From contig OY843587.1 of the NCBI GenBank assembly GCA_963692955.1, forward strand, positions 1,116,001-1,180,000: a DNA stretch of 64,000 nucleotides, in the 5' to 3' direction. The translations under genes and the position numbers were made by a program. The stretch is from UBA5158 sp963692955 (GTDB lineage Bacteria; Pseudomonadota; Gammaproteobacteria; DSM-16500). This document shows positions 25,589 through 35,019 of the stretch, piece after piece. The notes beneath the pieces were generated by a model. It did no database searches and was not told the origin of the DNA. It saw only the letters and a list, made by a program, of their open reading frames with translations. How positions within the stretch are numbered: position 1 is the first letter of the stretch; each line of letters begins with the position of its first letter.

Positions 25589-25711
25589 TCATTCCCCCAT
25601 AAATACACCAGACTCATTATAATTTCTCTGTTTTACAAACTTGTGAAAACTAGAATGTAGCCATGCGCTAGGGGATGATACTAATCCATGTTTTACAGGA
25701 TTATAATGAAT
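25589..25711 (-). pseudogene. C-terminal remnant of a REP-associated tyrosine transposase (RAYT)
   Basis: Forty codons plus TGA on the minus strand read IHYNPVKHGLVSSPSAWLHS followed by SFHKFVKQRNYNESGVFMGE. This is the very characteristic end of RAYT/Y1 (IS200-like) transposases (YIHxNPVKHGLV...W.SSFH). Just upstream the frame meets a stop and the catalytic HUH and Tyr part is absent, so it is a dead fragment. The rest of the 25419-25838 gap shows no gene. Confidence 0.85.
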
Positions 25712-25838
25712 TTACTCACGGAGATGGATTTAGCGCAGGCGTAAATTCAGAACCATTTTGCAGTGATGATAAACCCATATCCAGTATCAAAATGCCAAGT
25801 CCATAAGCCTATGGATACGGGATAGGGTATAAATAACT

Positions 25839-26807
25839 TTATAATGTCCTCACTTTTAAAACGGACAATTCCATTTCTTTTTGTGGCGCTGCATTATCTG
25901 ACTCAGCGTGATTAGAAGACTGACTCCACAACCAGGTGTCTTGCGAACGTTGTAACTGACGCAAGTTTTTTTCACGCTGAATTTTCCAGGTAGTAAAAAA
26001 ACTAAATGTAGAGCCCGCTGCGTGTTGCTGTTTCAAATATTCCTTTTCAATAACCGAACTTGCGGTTTGAATAACTTCATTACTAAAATTTTTATCATTA
26101 ATATGTGTTGATGTAGCCACATAATCAATAATTAAATCCGCAATGACAGCAGGTAAGCCAGTATCTTCTTCGAGACGAACTTGCAGCGCCACATCTTTAG
26201 CTTGCAATAATTTAATGCTCGCGGGTGTTAAAAATGTTTTTACCAATTTCCAGCTATCACCGTATTCTTCCATGATACGCACAAAAAGCGCGGGTTTATT
26301 TTTCACTAGAGTATTTAATTTTTTCGTATTGCGGGTAATACCCGCTGCGATGGCGCTATGATAAATGATATAGGCATTGTCACTATATGAATTTAACAGA
26401 GCTTTACTAGCTCGCGACTCGCCCAAATCAAATGCCAGGCGATAATAAACAGCAGCTCTATCTAAATTGCCGTTATTATCATTAAGCCTGACAGTAGCAT
26501 GTGCTAAATTCACAAGCTTAGTCTTGTCGCCTAATTCTACCGCCTGTTTGAAGTGTTGATAGGCGCGTTCAAACGCTTTCTTACCGTCATTTGGATATTG
26601 AAAATTACCAGGCCCAGGTATCATCGTTTGCGCACTCAAAAATTCCATATATTCATTTCTAAGCGCTAATCCCTCGTTATAATTCTCCAGACCTTTTCGA
26701 CTAAGCTCGGCTAAAATCTGAATTGTTTCAGGATTACTATCCTGGCCTTGAGCCTGTTGAAATCTGGCTAAAATGGGGTCTTTCATCATTACCGGTCTGT
26801 TTAACAT
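25839..26807 (-). CDS. Sel1-like repeat protein of unknown function
   Basis: A 322-residue cytoplasmic-looking protein. Residues about 75-140 contain two Sel1/TPR-like units (AFERAYQHFKQAVELGDKTK, LDRAAVYYRLAFDLGESRAS). A helical region follows (LPAVIADLIIDYVATST), which resembles the short motif that ends many Legionella ankyrin/F-box-type effectors. The C-terminus is Gln/Arg/Ser-rich. There is no signal peptide. It is divergent from the LysR gene with a 111-bp shared upstream region, so it may be a target of that regulator. Effector role is inference. Confidence 0.7.
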   Translation of the reverse strand: MLNRPVMMKDPILARFQQAQGQDSNPETIQILAELSRKGLENYNEGLALRNEYMEFLSAQTMIPGPGNFQYPNDGKKAFERAYQHFKQAVELGDKTKLVNLAHATVRLNDNNGNLDRAAVYYRLAFDLGESRASKALLNSYSDNAYIIYHSAIAAGITRNTKKLNTLVKNKPALFVRIMEEYGDSWKLVKTFLTPASIKLLQAKDVALQVRLEEDTGLPAVIADLIIDYVATSTHINDKNFSNEVIQTASSVIEKEYLKQQHAAGSTFSFFTTWKIQREKNLRQLQRSQDTWLWSQSSNHAESDNAAPQKEMELSVLKVRTL

Positions 26808-26918
26808 GGCTATACCCTCGTTAGTTAAGTGTGTGTGTTAAGAGAAGACCATCTTATATTATTCGTTTAAAAATGATAATATAGCTATATATGAACATAT
26901 TGTTTTATGGGATGAACA

Positions 26919-27806
26919 ATGAGCTTCCTGACCCTAATGGAAATCTTTTATAGTGTGGCGTTACATCATAGTTTTACCAAAGCGGCTTATGAATTAGGTC
27001 TTTCAAAAAGCTATGTCAGTACGCAAATATCCCTGCTGGAAGCGGAACTGGGTATACAACTTTTAAACCGCACAACCCGCCACTTAAGTCTCACGCAAGC
27101 GGGCGAATCCTTATTAGAATCCTGTAAAAAAATTATTTTTGAAAAAGACAACGCCATGCTGGCGATGGAATCCATCAAGAATGAACCTGCAGGCCATTTA
27201 AAAGTTTCTGCCCCGCCTTCCATGTGCGCATCTTATTTAGCAACCTTGTTACCAAAATTTCTCGCGGCCCATCCCAAAATCACTGTGGAACTGGAAGCTT
27301 CCGCTGTGGTTAAAGATTTAAAGTCCAACCGAATTGACATCGCAATACGCATGACCAGAGACCCCGATGAAAAATATGTCGCGCGTTTGCTGGGCGATTT
27401 CACGCTGGCTATTTTAGCCACGCCTGAATATTTGCAGCGACAAGGTTTTCCGAAAAAACCTCAAGACTTGCTTAAACACAATTGCCTTATTTATTCCTTA
27501 GCGCCAACCGCTGCTATTTGGGAATTCCAGCATGGAAAACAACGGGAAGAAATACAGGTGAAAGGCAATTTAATTTCTGATAATAGTTTCACTATTCAAC
27601 ATGCGATGTTATCGCATATGGGAATAGCCAGACTGCCTTCGTATCTTCTGCACGAAGAAATTAATTCCGGAAACATTACCCTGCTGCTAGAAGAATTTAA
27701 TCAAAGCAGTCTACCGATTTACGCCATTTATTCTTCTCAGCCCACCGCGAAAATTAAAACCTTTATCAACTTTATCAAAGAATATTTCGCGGTCCATAAA
27801 ATCTAA
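26919..27806 (+). CDS. LysR-family transcriptional regulator
   Basis: A 295-residue protein. An N-terminal winged HTH (FYSVALHHSFTKAAYELGLS, KSYVSTQISLLEAELGIQLL, NRTTRHLSLTQAGESLL) is followed by a periplasmic-binding-like effector domain (GHLKVSAPPSMCASYLATLL, IDIAIRMTRDPDEKYVARLL). Length is typical (about 300). It belongs to the subgroup whose relatives often regulate a divergent neighbour; here that is the Sel1-like gene. The ligand cannot be read from the sequence. Confidence 0.93.
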   Translation: MSFLTLMEIFYSVALHHSFTKAAYELGLSKSYVSTQISLLEAELGIQLLNRTTRHLSLTQAGESLLESCKKIIFEKDNAMLAMESIKNEPAGHLKVSAPPSMCASYLATLLPKFLAAHPKITVELEASAVVKDLKSNRIDIAIRMTRDPDEKYVARLLGDFTLAILATPEYLQRQGFPKKPQDLLKHNCLIYSLAPTAAIWEFQHGKQREEIQVKGNLISDNSFTIQHAMLSHMGIARLPSYLLHEEINSGNITLLLEEFNQSSLPIYAIYSSQPTAKIKTFINFIKEYFAVHKI

Positions 27807-28040
27807 CGCCGCAAAAAAAAATACCCCACTACTTTAACCAAGCAAAAAGAGGGCGGTTATTTGGTTCAGTTTCCAGACTTTCCTGAAGCAATTACTCAAG
27901 GTGATAATATAGATAACGCCTTGAGTGAAGCTATTGATCATCTAGAGGAGGCTGTGGCCAATCGTATTGAAATGAAATTGGATATACCTGCGCCGAGCCG
28001 ACTCAAGAAAAATCAATATAATATTTCGTTACACACCTAA
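27807..28040 (+). pseudogene. HicB-type antitoxin remnant lacking a start codon
   Basis: Directly after the LysR stop a frame of 77 codons reads KKKYPTTLTKQKEGGYLVQF, PDFPEAITQGDNIDNALSEA, IDHLEEAVANRIEMKLDIPA, then SRLKKNQYNISLHT and a stop. This is the HicB partial-RNase-H-like domain. No ATG, GTG or TTG precedes the conserved part, and the C-terminal DNA-binding domain is missing. No hicA toxin gene is seen nearby. The 28041-28289 stretch that follows shows only a possible promoter for the next gene. Confidence 0.82.
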
Positions 28041-28289
28041 ACCCTTTCAAATTTCAATCTTTCTAATTACTACTTAAACCTAAGTGCGTAGTGACAAAAA
28101 ACTCGATGAGCAACAGGCCGTGATGAATACTTGGATCCCTTTGCTTTCTCTCCTATCTCGCCCCTGACTAAGGGTGTAATAAATTGATTTTATGAGCTTT
28201 CTGCAGATAACTATGCTCTGATTAACAGATTGGACAGAATTGATCTATTACTGTACAATGCTGGGTTCATACTAATTAATAGGTTTATT

Positions 28290-30743
28290 ATGTCGCGCCC
28301 TCGTCAACCGCTGCCGGATTTATCAACAGTAATCGCTAATCACGTCGCGATCACTGGCCCATTACATCAAACTGCCTCCATTGATTTGCATGGCTTATCC
28401 GAAGAAAAAGCGCGCGCTGCTGTTATTGCCCAAATCAAATTAGCGCCAGAAAAACGTTGGGATAAAATTCGTTTTATCACCGGTCGTGGCAATCATGTCA
28501 ATGCGAAAGGAAATCGTGGAACAATTTATAATAGTTTTCAAGAGTGGTTGCAGATAGTTAATAACGCCCCACTGACAGTAGAGCAATTTGATGGATTCTA
28601 TGAAGTCAGTTTTGTGAATGAGAACACGATTTATAATCCTCTTGAAGCTTTTTTCAATCAGGAAATTCATAATTACTTAAGCTCAGAAATCGAAAGTATC
28701 AAGACCGCCGCCGCCAAAAAAGATTTTGACGCCATGATGGCATTAGCTCTTTGCTACGATAAAGGGATTGGTGTTATCAAAGATTATCGGGCAGCGACTG
28801 CTCTCTACAAGGAAATTGCCGAGACACGCAAAGATTCACTCGCCCAATTTGAAACTGGCTGCCGATATTTCATCGGGATAGGTGTCCGTCAAAATGATCT
28901 TGAAGCAGTACGTTATCTTGCTCTCTCTGCCGCACAGGGTTATGTCCTGGCCGAGTTTCTCTTGGGGACCATTTTTCATAAAGGCACTGAGACTATTCCC
29001 GTCGCTTTAGCACGCGCACACGGCTATTTCATCGCGGCTGCTTCCCACAAGAATGCCGAAGCGGCACGTAAAGCCGGAAGTTTTTATTATCAAGGATTGG
29101 GATGTACTCCCAATCCTGAAGCGGCGGTCAGGTTCTGGGAACAAGGTGCAGAACTCGGTGATAAAATCGCTGCTTTCAATCTGGTTCATGCGTATGAAAC
29201 GGGAGAAGGGGTTAAGCGAGATAGCAGTAAGGCAGATCATTTTTTAAGGCTTGCTGCAAAACTGGGTGACCGGGACGGGCAATTTTTATTAGGTTTGAAA
29301 TTATTTTTTGGCCTTCATGGTGCCGCGATAGACGTTAAAACTGGCCTGCACTGGATTAAGGAAGCCGCAAAACAAAATCATCCGGATGCGTTAATGTTTT
29401 TATTCCGGATTGAATTAGCCGCGGGCAATACCTCACAAGCAGGCGAACATGTTATCGCAGCTGCACGGGCCGGCGAAATCACCGCGCAATACCATATCAC
29501 TTGCATGCCACTAGAAAAACTTCAGCGAACTTACAGAGCGAACCCTAAAGAAGAAAAATCTTCCGCGACAAGCAACTTCACTACCGAACTGCAAGCCGAA
29601 ATCAAAAAATTATTTTTAAAGCAGGATAATGCACTAATTATCACTACCGAAACAATTAAAGAAAAAGCTGTCGCCGGTTATCTCATGGCTGATGAGCACG
29701 GCGAAGAAGAAGTTAAAAAAGGAATTGCGTTAATGAAAGCTATGGCGGCAAACAATTCAACCTGGGCTATAGGCTGTCTGGCAGGTACTTATTTAGAAGG
29801 TCACAATAATATTATCAAGATTAATCCGCAAATAGCTTATCAATTTTTATTACAGGGTGAAAAACTCAATGACCCGAATTGTTTACTCCTTTTGGGCCGT
29901 TACTGGTCGCAGGGATTAGGGACCCATTTATCGGCAGCGCAACGCGTCGACATGAAAAAAGGATTGAAATTTCTTGAGCGTTCGCGCGCGCTGAGCTATA
30001 TCGCAGCCTACAATGAATTAGGAAATTTTTACCATACCAATGAGAATCTCCTCCTCGCAGTAGAAAATTATTGTATGGCCGTAGAATTGTCACTAACGAC
30101 ACCCAAGGATGAAACGTCTGAACAAACCGATGTGTTAGCTCATGCCGCCGCTAATTTAGCTCGAATTTATTATAAGGGCTATGAAGAAATTCCACGCGAT
30201 GAGAAAAAAGCATTATATTATTTTGATCTGTCAGCAGTTAATGGAATAGTTGAGGCGGCAATGTTTCTTATGAATTTTTATCGTAAAGATGACAAAACCG
30301 AAAAAGTGATCTACTATGCCAATATAGCGGCAAAATTGGGTGAACCGACCGCACAAAATTTTATGCAAGTAATGCGAAGCAAACCCGAATATCTTCCTAT
30401 GGTTGAATTGTATTGTAAGCGTCAGCCTGAACAAATCACAACTGCGGAAATTACTTTCGATCCGAGCTATAGCTTGAATCTTCGGCCTAAAATAGCGGAC
30501 ACAGCCAGTCTTACGAAATTAAAAGCTAAATCAGCGCTTCCTTTTTTCGCCGTTAAATCGGGTGAGAAGATAGTTGATGCTGTGCTGGAGTGTAAAACCC
30601 AACAAGATTACACCGCAGTCCAAAAACTGCAGAATGATTTGCATTGTCAGGGGACATTTTTCAAAAACGCAAAAAAGAAAAAGTTCTTCGTTTTAAAAGA
30701 TGTCGATGCGATCATGAGTCAAGGTTTAACGCGGAGCAACTAA
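28290..30743 (+). CDS. Large Sel1-repeat protein with N-terminal Smr domain
   Basis: I choose the ATG at 28290 (MSRPRQPLPDLS); the GTG/TTG-type start 60 bp earlier lies over a promoter-like TTGATC...TACAAT. The product is 817 residues. Residues 30-90 form an Smr domain with DLHGL at 32-36 and the loop TGRGNHVNAKG at 64-74, known in MutS2/SmrA proteins for DNA or RNA endonuclease activity. Residues about 130-690 contain a dozen Sel1 repeats (AMMALALCYDKGIGVIKDYR, QFETGCRYFIGIGVRQNDLE, and so on). A Lys-rich C-terminus follows. Sel1 repeats bind partner proteins. The combination suggests a nucleic-acid-acting protein with a protein-interaction scaffold, perhaps host-directed. Confidence 0.85.
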   Translation: MSRPRQPLPDLSTVIANHVAITGPLHQTASIDLHGLSEEKARAAVIAQIKLAPEKRWDKIRFITGRGNHVNAKGNRGTIYNSFQEWLQIVNNAPLTVEQFDGFYEVSFVNENTIYNPLEAFFNQEIHNYLSSEIESIKTAAAKKDFDAMMALALCYDKGIGVIKDYRAATALYKEIAETRKDSLAQFETGCRYFIGIGVRQNDLEAVRYLALSAAQGYVLAEFLLGTIFHKGTETIPVALARAHGYFIAAASHKNAEAARKAGSFYYQGLGCTPNPEAAVRFWEQGAELGDKIAAFNLVHAYETGEGVKRDSSKADHFLRLAAKLGDRDGQFLLGLKLFFGLHGAAIDVKTGLHWIKEAAKQNHPDALMFLFRIELAAGNTSQAGEHVIAAARAGEITAQYHITCMPLEKLQRTYRANPKEEKSSATSNFTTELQAEIKKLFLKQDNALIITTETIKEKAVAGYLMADEHGEEEVKKGIALMKAMAANNSTWAIGCLAGTYLEGHNNIIKINPQIAYQFLLQGEKLNDPNCLLLLGRYWSQGLGTHLSAAQRVDMKKGLKFLERSRALSYIAAYNELGNFYHTNENLLLAVENYCMAVELSLTTPKDETSEQTDVLAHAAANLARIYYKGYEEIPRDEKKALYYFDLSAVNGIVEAAMFLMNFYRKDDKTEKVIYYANIAAKLGEPTAQNFMQVMRSKPEYLPMVELYCKRQPEQITTAEITFDPSYSLNLRPKIADTASLTKLKAKSALPFFAVKSGEKIVDAVLECKTQQDYTAVQKLQNDLHCQGTFFKNAKKKKFFVLKDVDAIMSQGLTRSN

Positions 30744-30950
30744 CGAACTCATTTGTCGATTTAATTCTGCTATCAATTCACTCGCAGGCGGGCCATTGCT
30801 CATGGCTTGTCAAGTAAATATAAAATAACTTTCATAAAATATTCCAACTAACTTCTATGTTGGGATGAACTAAGTGACGTGAGAGTTCTACATTGGTTCT
30901 ACATGAAAATTTAGTGATATGAGCGTTTGTGATTGAGAGCTTGAAAAAAC

Positions 30951-31026
30951 TGGCTCCCCGAACTGGACTCGAACCAGTGACCTAATGATTAACAGTCATT
31001 TGCTCTACCAACTGAGCTATCGGGGA
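30951..31026 (-). tRNA. tRNA-Asn (GTT)
   Basis: On the minus strand a complete cloverleaf of 76 nt with encoded CCA: acceptor TCCCCGA/TCGGGGA, D-arm TAGCTCAGTTGGTAGAGC, anticodon loop CTGTTAA with GTT, and T-arm GGTTCGAGTCC. Its 3' end faces the island-like segment whose other border is the degenerate copy at 24495. Confidence 0.97.
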
Positions 31027-31103
31027 ATATGAGGTTAAGTGCTGAATACTAATATCGCTTGGCCATTTCGTCAATATTTTATAGCATTCAGCCCTAAATA
31101 AAA

Positions 31104-32294
31104 TTATAGCTTCGCCAACGCCGCTTGCATGCGCTGCATGGCTTCCACTAACTTATCCATGCTAGTCGCGTAAGAAATCCTTAAATAGCCTTCAGCCCCG
31201 AACGCAGACCCTGGAATCAACGCGATTTCGGCTTCATTCAGCAGATATTCCGCTAGTTCGATGTCATTATTAATCGCCGGTGTTTTCGCGATTAAGTCAT
31301 TAAAACAAGGGAAAATGTAAAAAGTCCCGTCGCAAGGCGAGCATCTCACGCCGTTAATCTTGCGCAATTCTCCCAGCACATAATCATGTCGGTCTTTGAA
31401 CGCCTTGGTCATCGCGGTAATGCAGCTTTGGTCGCCATTTAATGCCGCTAACGCCGCAATTTGCGCAATGCTAGTCGGGTTAGAAGTGCTTTGGGATTGG
31501 ATTTTTGTCATCGCTTTAACCAATGACGCAGGTCCCGCGGCATAGCCAATGCGCCAGCCCGTCATGGCGTAAGCTTTAGAAACACCATTAATCACGATGC
31601 AGCGGTCGTATAATCCTGGACACACCATTAAAATATTTACGAAGGGCTCATCCGTCCACAGCGTATGTTCGTAAATATCGTCTGTCATGATCAACACGTC
31701 AGGGTGTTGCATCAACACATCACCTAACGCTTTCAACTCGGCCGTGTTGTACGCAACGCCAGTCGGGTTCGACGGACTGTTTAATAACACCATGCGCGTT
31801 TTCGGCGTGATCGCGGCTTGCAATTGGTCGGGCGTGATTTTGTAGTTTTGTTCGAATTCGGCTTTGATAATCACGGGCACCGCGTCGCATAATTTCGCGA
31901 TGTCAGGATAAGAAACCCAATACGGCGCCGGAATCACTATCTCATCGCCCGAGTTTAAAACCGCTGAAAAAAGGTTATAAATGCTATGTTTCGCGCCGCA
32001 TGACACGATGATTTGATTCAACGAATAATTTAAATTATTTTCGCGCGCAAACTTATCGACGATCGCTTGTTTTAACGGTTTGATGCCATCGACCGCGGTG
32101 TACTTAGTAAAACCTTCGCGAATCGCTTTGATCGCGGCTTCTTTAATAAAATCAGGTGTGTCAAAATCGGGTTCGCCGACGCTGAGACTAATAATGTTTT
32201 TACCGGCTGCCTTTAACTCATCGGCGCGGGCGGCGACGGCGAGAGTGGGTGAGGGTTTGATGCGGTCCACTCGACTAGCTAATTCGATAATCAT
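31104..32294 (-). CDS. aspC: Aspartate/aromatic-type PLP aminotransferase (class I)
   Basis: The product is about 396 residues from the ATG at 32294, which has CCGGAG upstream; a GTG at 32306 would add four residues. Fold type I features: SLSVGEPDFDTPDFIKEAAI, NSPSNPTGVAY, and VSKAYAMTGWRIGYA, where the Lys binds PLP; the substrate-carboxylate Arg lies in YLRISYATS. This is the subgroup Ib aspartate aminotransferase (AspC/AatA of Thermus and Legionella type), exchanging aspartate and glutamate amino groups. The gene symbol is by family, and other amino acid substrates are possible. Confidence 0.9.
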   Translation of the reverse strand: MIIELASRVDRIKPSPTLAVAARADELKAAGKNIISLSVGEPDFDTPDFIKEAAIKAIREGFTKYTAVDGIKPLKQAIVDKFARENNLNYSLNQIIVSCGAKHSIYNLFSAVLNSGDEIVIPAPYWVSYPDIAKLCDAVPVIIKAEFEQNYKITPDQLQAAITPKTRMVLLNSPSNPTGVAYNTAELKALGDVLMQHPDVLIMTDDIYEHTLWTDEPFVNILMVCPGLYDRCIVINGVSKAYAMTGWRIGYAAGPASLVKAMTKIQSQSTSNPTSIAQIAALAALNGDQSCITAMTKAFKDRHDYVLGELRKINGVRCSPCDGTFYIFPCFNDLIAKTPAINNDIELAEYLLNEAEIALIPGSAFGAEGYLRISYATSMDKLVEAMQRMQAALAKL

Positions 32295-32478
32295 GTTGCT
32301 TATCACTCCGGATTTTGTAATTTTAGTTTCATAAAGTTGGCGCGGACGCGGATTATAAATTATTTATGAGAGATGTTCTACCCAACATTTTGAGTTGATA
32401 TTATACTCTAATAGTCGGCTTAGGTTGCAAAACTTCTTCAAACCAACGAAAATGACCGCCCCCACGAGGAAAAAAAAT

Positions 32479-33006
32479 ATGATGTTGCCTATAGCAAGAA
32501 TGGGCGCTCCCGTTCTGGCACAACGCGCTAACGAAGTACAAGATGTAGCTGATCCAGCGATTCAGACTCTGATCGCGAACATGATAGAAACGTTTATCGA
32601 TACAGGTGTCGGTTTAGCCGCGCCCCAAGTATCCGTATCAGTCCGCATTGTCGTTTTTAATTTGACACCGGAGTGGGGCAAATTGCGTGGCTTTCCAGAA
32701 GGCATTCCGCTCACCGTGTTAATTAATCCGGTCATCGAACCGCTGACTGAAGAGTTGCAAGTCGGTTGGGAAGGCTGCCTGTCGATCCCTGAAATGATGG
32801 GCGAAGTGGCCCGCCCGCGCGCTATACGTTACAGCGGTATCGATCAACACGGCGAAAAAATTGTGAAAGAAGCAGAAGGGTATCATGCCCGCATCGTGCA
32901 ACATGAATGTGATCACTTGGATGGGATTTTATATCCGCAGCGCATGTTGGACATGCGACGCTTCGGTTTTGTAGAAGAAATAAAACAAGCGCGAGCCAAC
33001 GCCTAA
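32479..33006 (+). CDS. def: Peptide deformylase
   Basis: I choose the ATG at 32479, eight bases after GAGGA; upstream codons back to 32395 look non-coding. The product is 175 residues. The three deformylase motifs are present: GVGLAAPQ, WEGCLSIP (metal-binding Cys) and QHECDHLDGILY (two metal-binding His and catalytic Glu). It removes the formyl group from nascent N-terminal Met. The stop TAA overlaps the start of uvrB (TAATG), so the two are translationally coupled. This def is not next to fmt, unlike the usual arrangement, and a second def copy may exist elsewhere. Confidence 0.95.
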   Translation: MMLPIARMGAPVLAQRANEVQDVADPAIQTLIANMIETFIDTGVGLAAPQVSVSVRIVVFNLTPEWGKLRGFPEGIPLTVLINPVIEPLTEELQVGWEGCLSIPEMMGEVARPRAIRYSGIDQHGEKIVKEAEGYHARIVQHECDHLDGILYPQRMLDMRRFGFVEEIKQARANA

Positions 33007-35018
33007 TGTCGGATGACAAATTCAAATTAGAATCACCGTTTAAACCCGCCGGCGATCAACCGCAAGCGATTGAAAAACTCGTGCAAGGTTTGACAGACGG
33101 CCTCGCGCACCAAACGCTATTGGGTGTGACGGGTTCGGGAAAAACTTATACGATCGCGAATGTCATTCAAGCGGTGCAACGCCCGACGCTGATTTTAGCG
33201 CCGAATAAAACGCTTGCCGCGCAATTGTACGGTGAAATGCAGGAATTTTTTCCGCACAATTCGGTGGAATATTTTGTTTCGTATTACGATTATTATCAGC
33301 CAGAAGCCTACGTGCCGTCCTCCGATACCTATATTCAAAAAGATTCTTCCATCAACGATCACATCGAACAAATGCGTTTATCGGCGACGAAATCGATTTT
33401 AGAGCGCCGCGATTCCATCATCGTCGCGACCGTCTCGGCGATTTACGGTTTGGGTGATCCGCGCATGTATTTAAGTATGGTGCTGCATCTAGACCGCGGC
33501 GATAAAATCGACCATCGCGCGCTGTTACGCCGTTTAGCCGAGTTGCAATACACGCGTAACGACGTTGACTTGCATCGTACGACTTACCGCGTGCGCGGCG
33601 ACGTCATCGATGTTTATCCGGCGGAATCGGATAAAGAAGCGGTGCGCATCGAATTATTCGAAGATGAAATTGAAAGCCTTTCTTATTTTGATCCATTGAC
33701 CGGAGAAATCTCCCGTAAAGTGCCGCGATTAACTATTTATCCAAAAACGCATTACGTCACCGAGCGCACGACGATCACGCAAGCGATCGACCAAATTAAA
33801 ATTGAATTGAAAGAACGATTAGCCGAATTAAATGGGTTAAATAAATTAGTCGAAGCGCAGCGTTTAGAGCAGCGCTCGCTGTATGATTTAGAATTGATGA
33901 CGGAGTTGGGTTTTTGCCAAGGCATAGAAAATTATTCGCGTTACCTGTCCGGCCGCAAAGCCGGCGAGCCGCCACCGACGTTATTTGATTACTTGCCTGC
34001 GGATGCATTGCTCGTTATCGACGAATCGCATGTTACCATCCCGCAATTAGGCGGCATGTACCGTGGCGATCGCGCGCGCAAAGAAACGCTAGTCGAATAC
34101 GGTTTCCGGTTACCTTCCGCGCTGGACAATCGCCCACTGCGCTTCGATGAATTCGAAGACCGTCAGCGCCAAGTGATTTATGTTTCCGCCACGCCAAGCA
34201 AATATGAAAAAGAACACGCTGGTCAAACCGTCGAACAAGTCGTGCGGCCCACCGGTTTGTTAGACCCCGAAGTCGAAGTCCGTCCCGCGAAAACGCAAGT
34301 CGACGATTTGCTATCCGAAATTAATATCCGCGTGCCCTTAGACGAACGCGTGTTAGTGACGACGTTAACGAAACGCATGGCGGAAGATTTAACGGAATAT
34401 TTGATGGAACACGGCGTGCGCGTGCGTTATTTACATTCCGATGTCGATACTGTCGAGCGGGTGGAAATTATCCGTGACTTCCGCATGGGAAACTTCGATG
34501 TGCTGGTCGGCATCAACTTATTGCGTGAAGGTTTAGACCTTCCTGAAGTATCTTTAGTCGGCATTTTAGATGCCGATAAAGAAGGTTTTTTACGTTCAGA
34601 AACCTCCCTCATCCAAACCATCGGCCGCACCGCGCGTCACTTCCGCGGCAAAGCGATTTTATACGCGGATAAAATCACTAACTCCATGCAAAAAGCGATG
34701 GAAGAAACCGCGCGCCGCCGCGAAAAACAACACGCTTACAACGTCGAGCACAACATCACGCCGATCAGCATTAAAAAAGCGATCCGCGATATCATGGAAG
34801 GTGCCTACGCGCCGAATTCCGTGCGTGGAAAATTATTTCCGAAAGTGGCTGAAAAAGATGACGCGGAATATTTATCGTTGCCGCCGGATAAGCTCGTCGC
34901 GAAAATCGGGCAATTGGAAAAACAAATGTATGAACACGCGCACAATTTGGAATTCGAAGAAGCCGGACGCTTGCGTGATTTAATCAAGCGTCTCGAAAAA
35001 ACGACCATCGCGCGTTAA
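33006..35018 (+). CDS. uvrB: UvrABC system protein B (nucleotide excision repair helicase)
   Basis: A 670-residue protein of normal length. Walker A GVTGSGKTYTIANVI, the beta-hairpin region VEYFVSYYDYYQPEAYVPSS, DESHVTIPQLGGMYRGDRAR, helicase motif VLVGINLLREGLDLPEVSLV, motif VI IQTIGRTARHFRGKA, and a C-terminal UVR motif (LEKQMYEHAHNLEFEEAGRL) that contacts UvrC. UvrB verifies damage after UvrA loading and recruits UvrC for incision. It starts on the last base of the def stop. Base composition is GC-richer than the flanking accessory genes. Confidence 0.98.
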   Translation: MSDDKFKLESPFKPAGDQPQAIEKLVQGLTDGLAHQTLLGVTGSGKTYTIANVIQAVQRPTLILAPNKTLAAQLYGEMQEFFPHNSVEYFVSYYDYYQPEAYVPSSDTYIQKDSSINDHIEQMRLSATKSILERRDSIIVATVSAIYGLGDPRMYLSMVLHLDRGDKIDHRALLRRLAELQYTRNDVDLHRTTYRVRGDVIDVYPAESDKEAVRIELFEDEIESLSYFDPLTGEISRKVPRLTIYPKTHYVTERTTITQAIDQIKIELKERLAELNGLNKLVEAQRLEQRSLYDLELMTELGFCQGIENYSRYLSGRKAGEPPPTLFDYLPADALLVIDESHVTIPQLGGMYRGDRARKETLVEYGFRLPSALDNRPLRFDEFEDRQRQVIYVSATPSKYEKEHAGQTVEQVVRPTGLLDPEVEVRPAKTQVDDLLSEINIRVPLDERVLVTTLTKRMAEDLTEYLMEHGVRVRYLHSDVDTVERVEIIRDFRMGNFDVLVGINLLREGLDLPEVSLVGILDADKEGFLRSETSLIQTIGRTARHFRGKAILYADKITNSMQKAMEETARRREKQHAYNVEHNITPISIKKAIRDIMEGAYAPNSVRGKLFPKVAEKDDAEYLSLPPDKLVAKIGQLEKQMYEHAHNLEFEEAGRLRDLIKRLEKTTIAR

Positions 35019-35019
35019 C

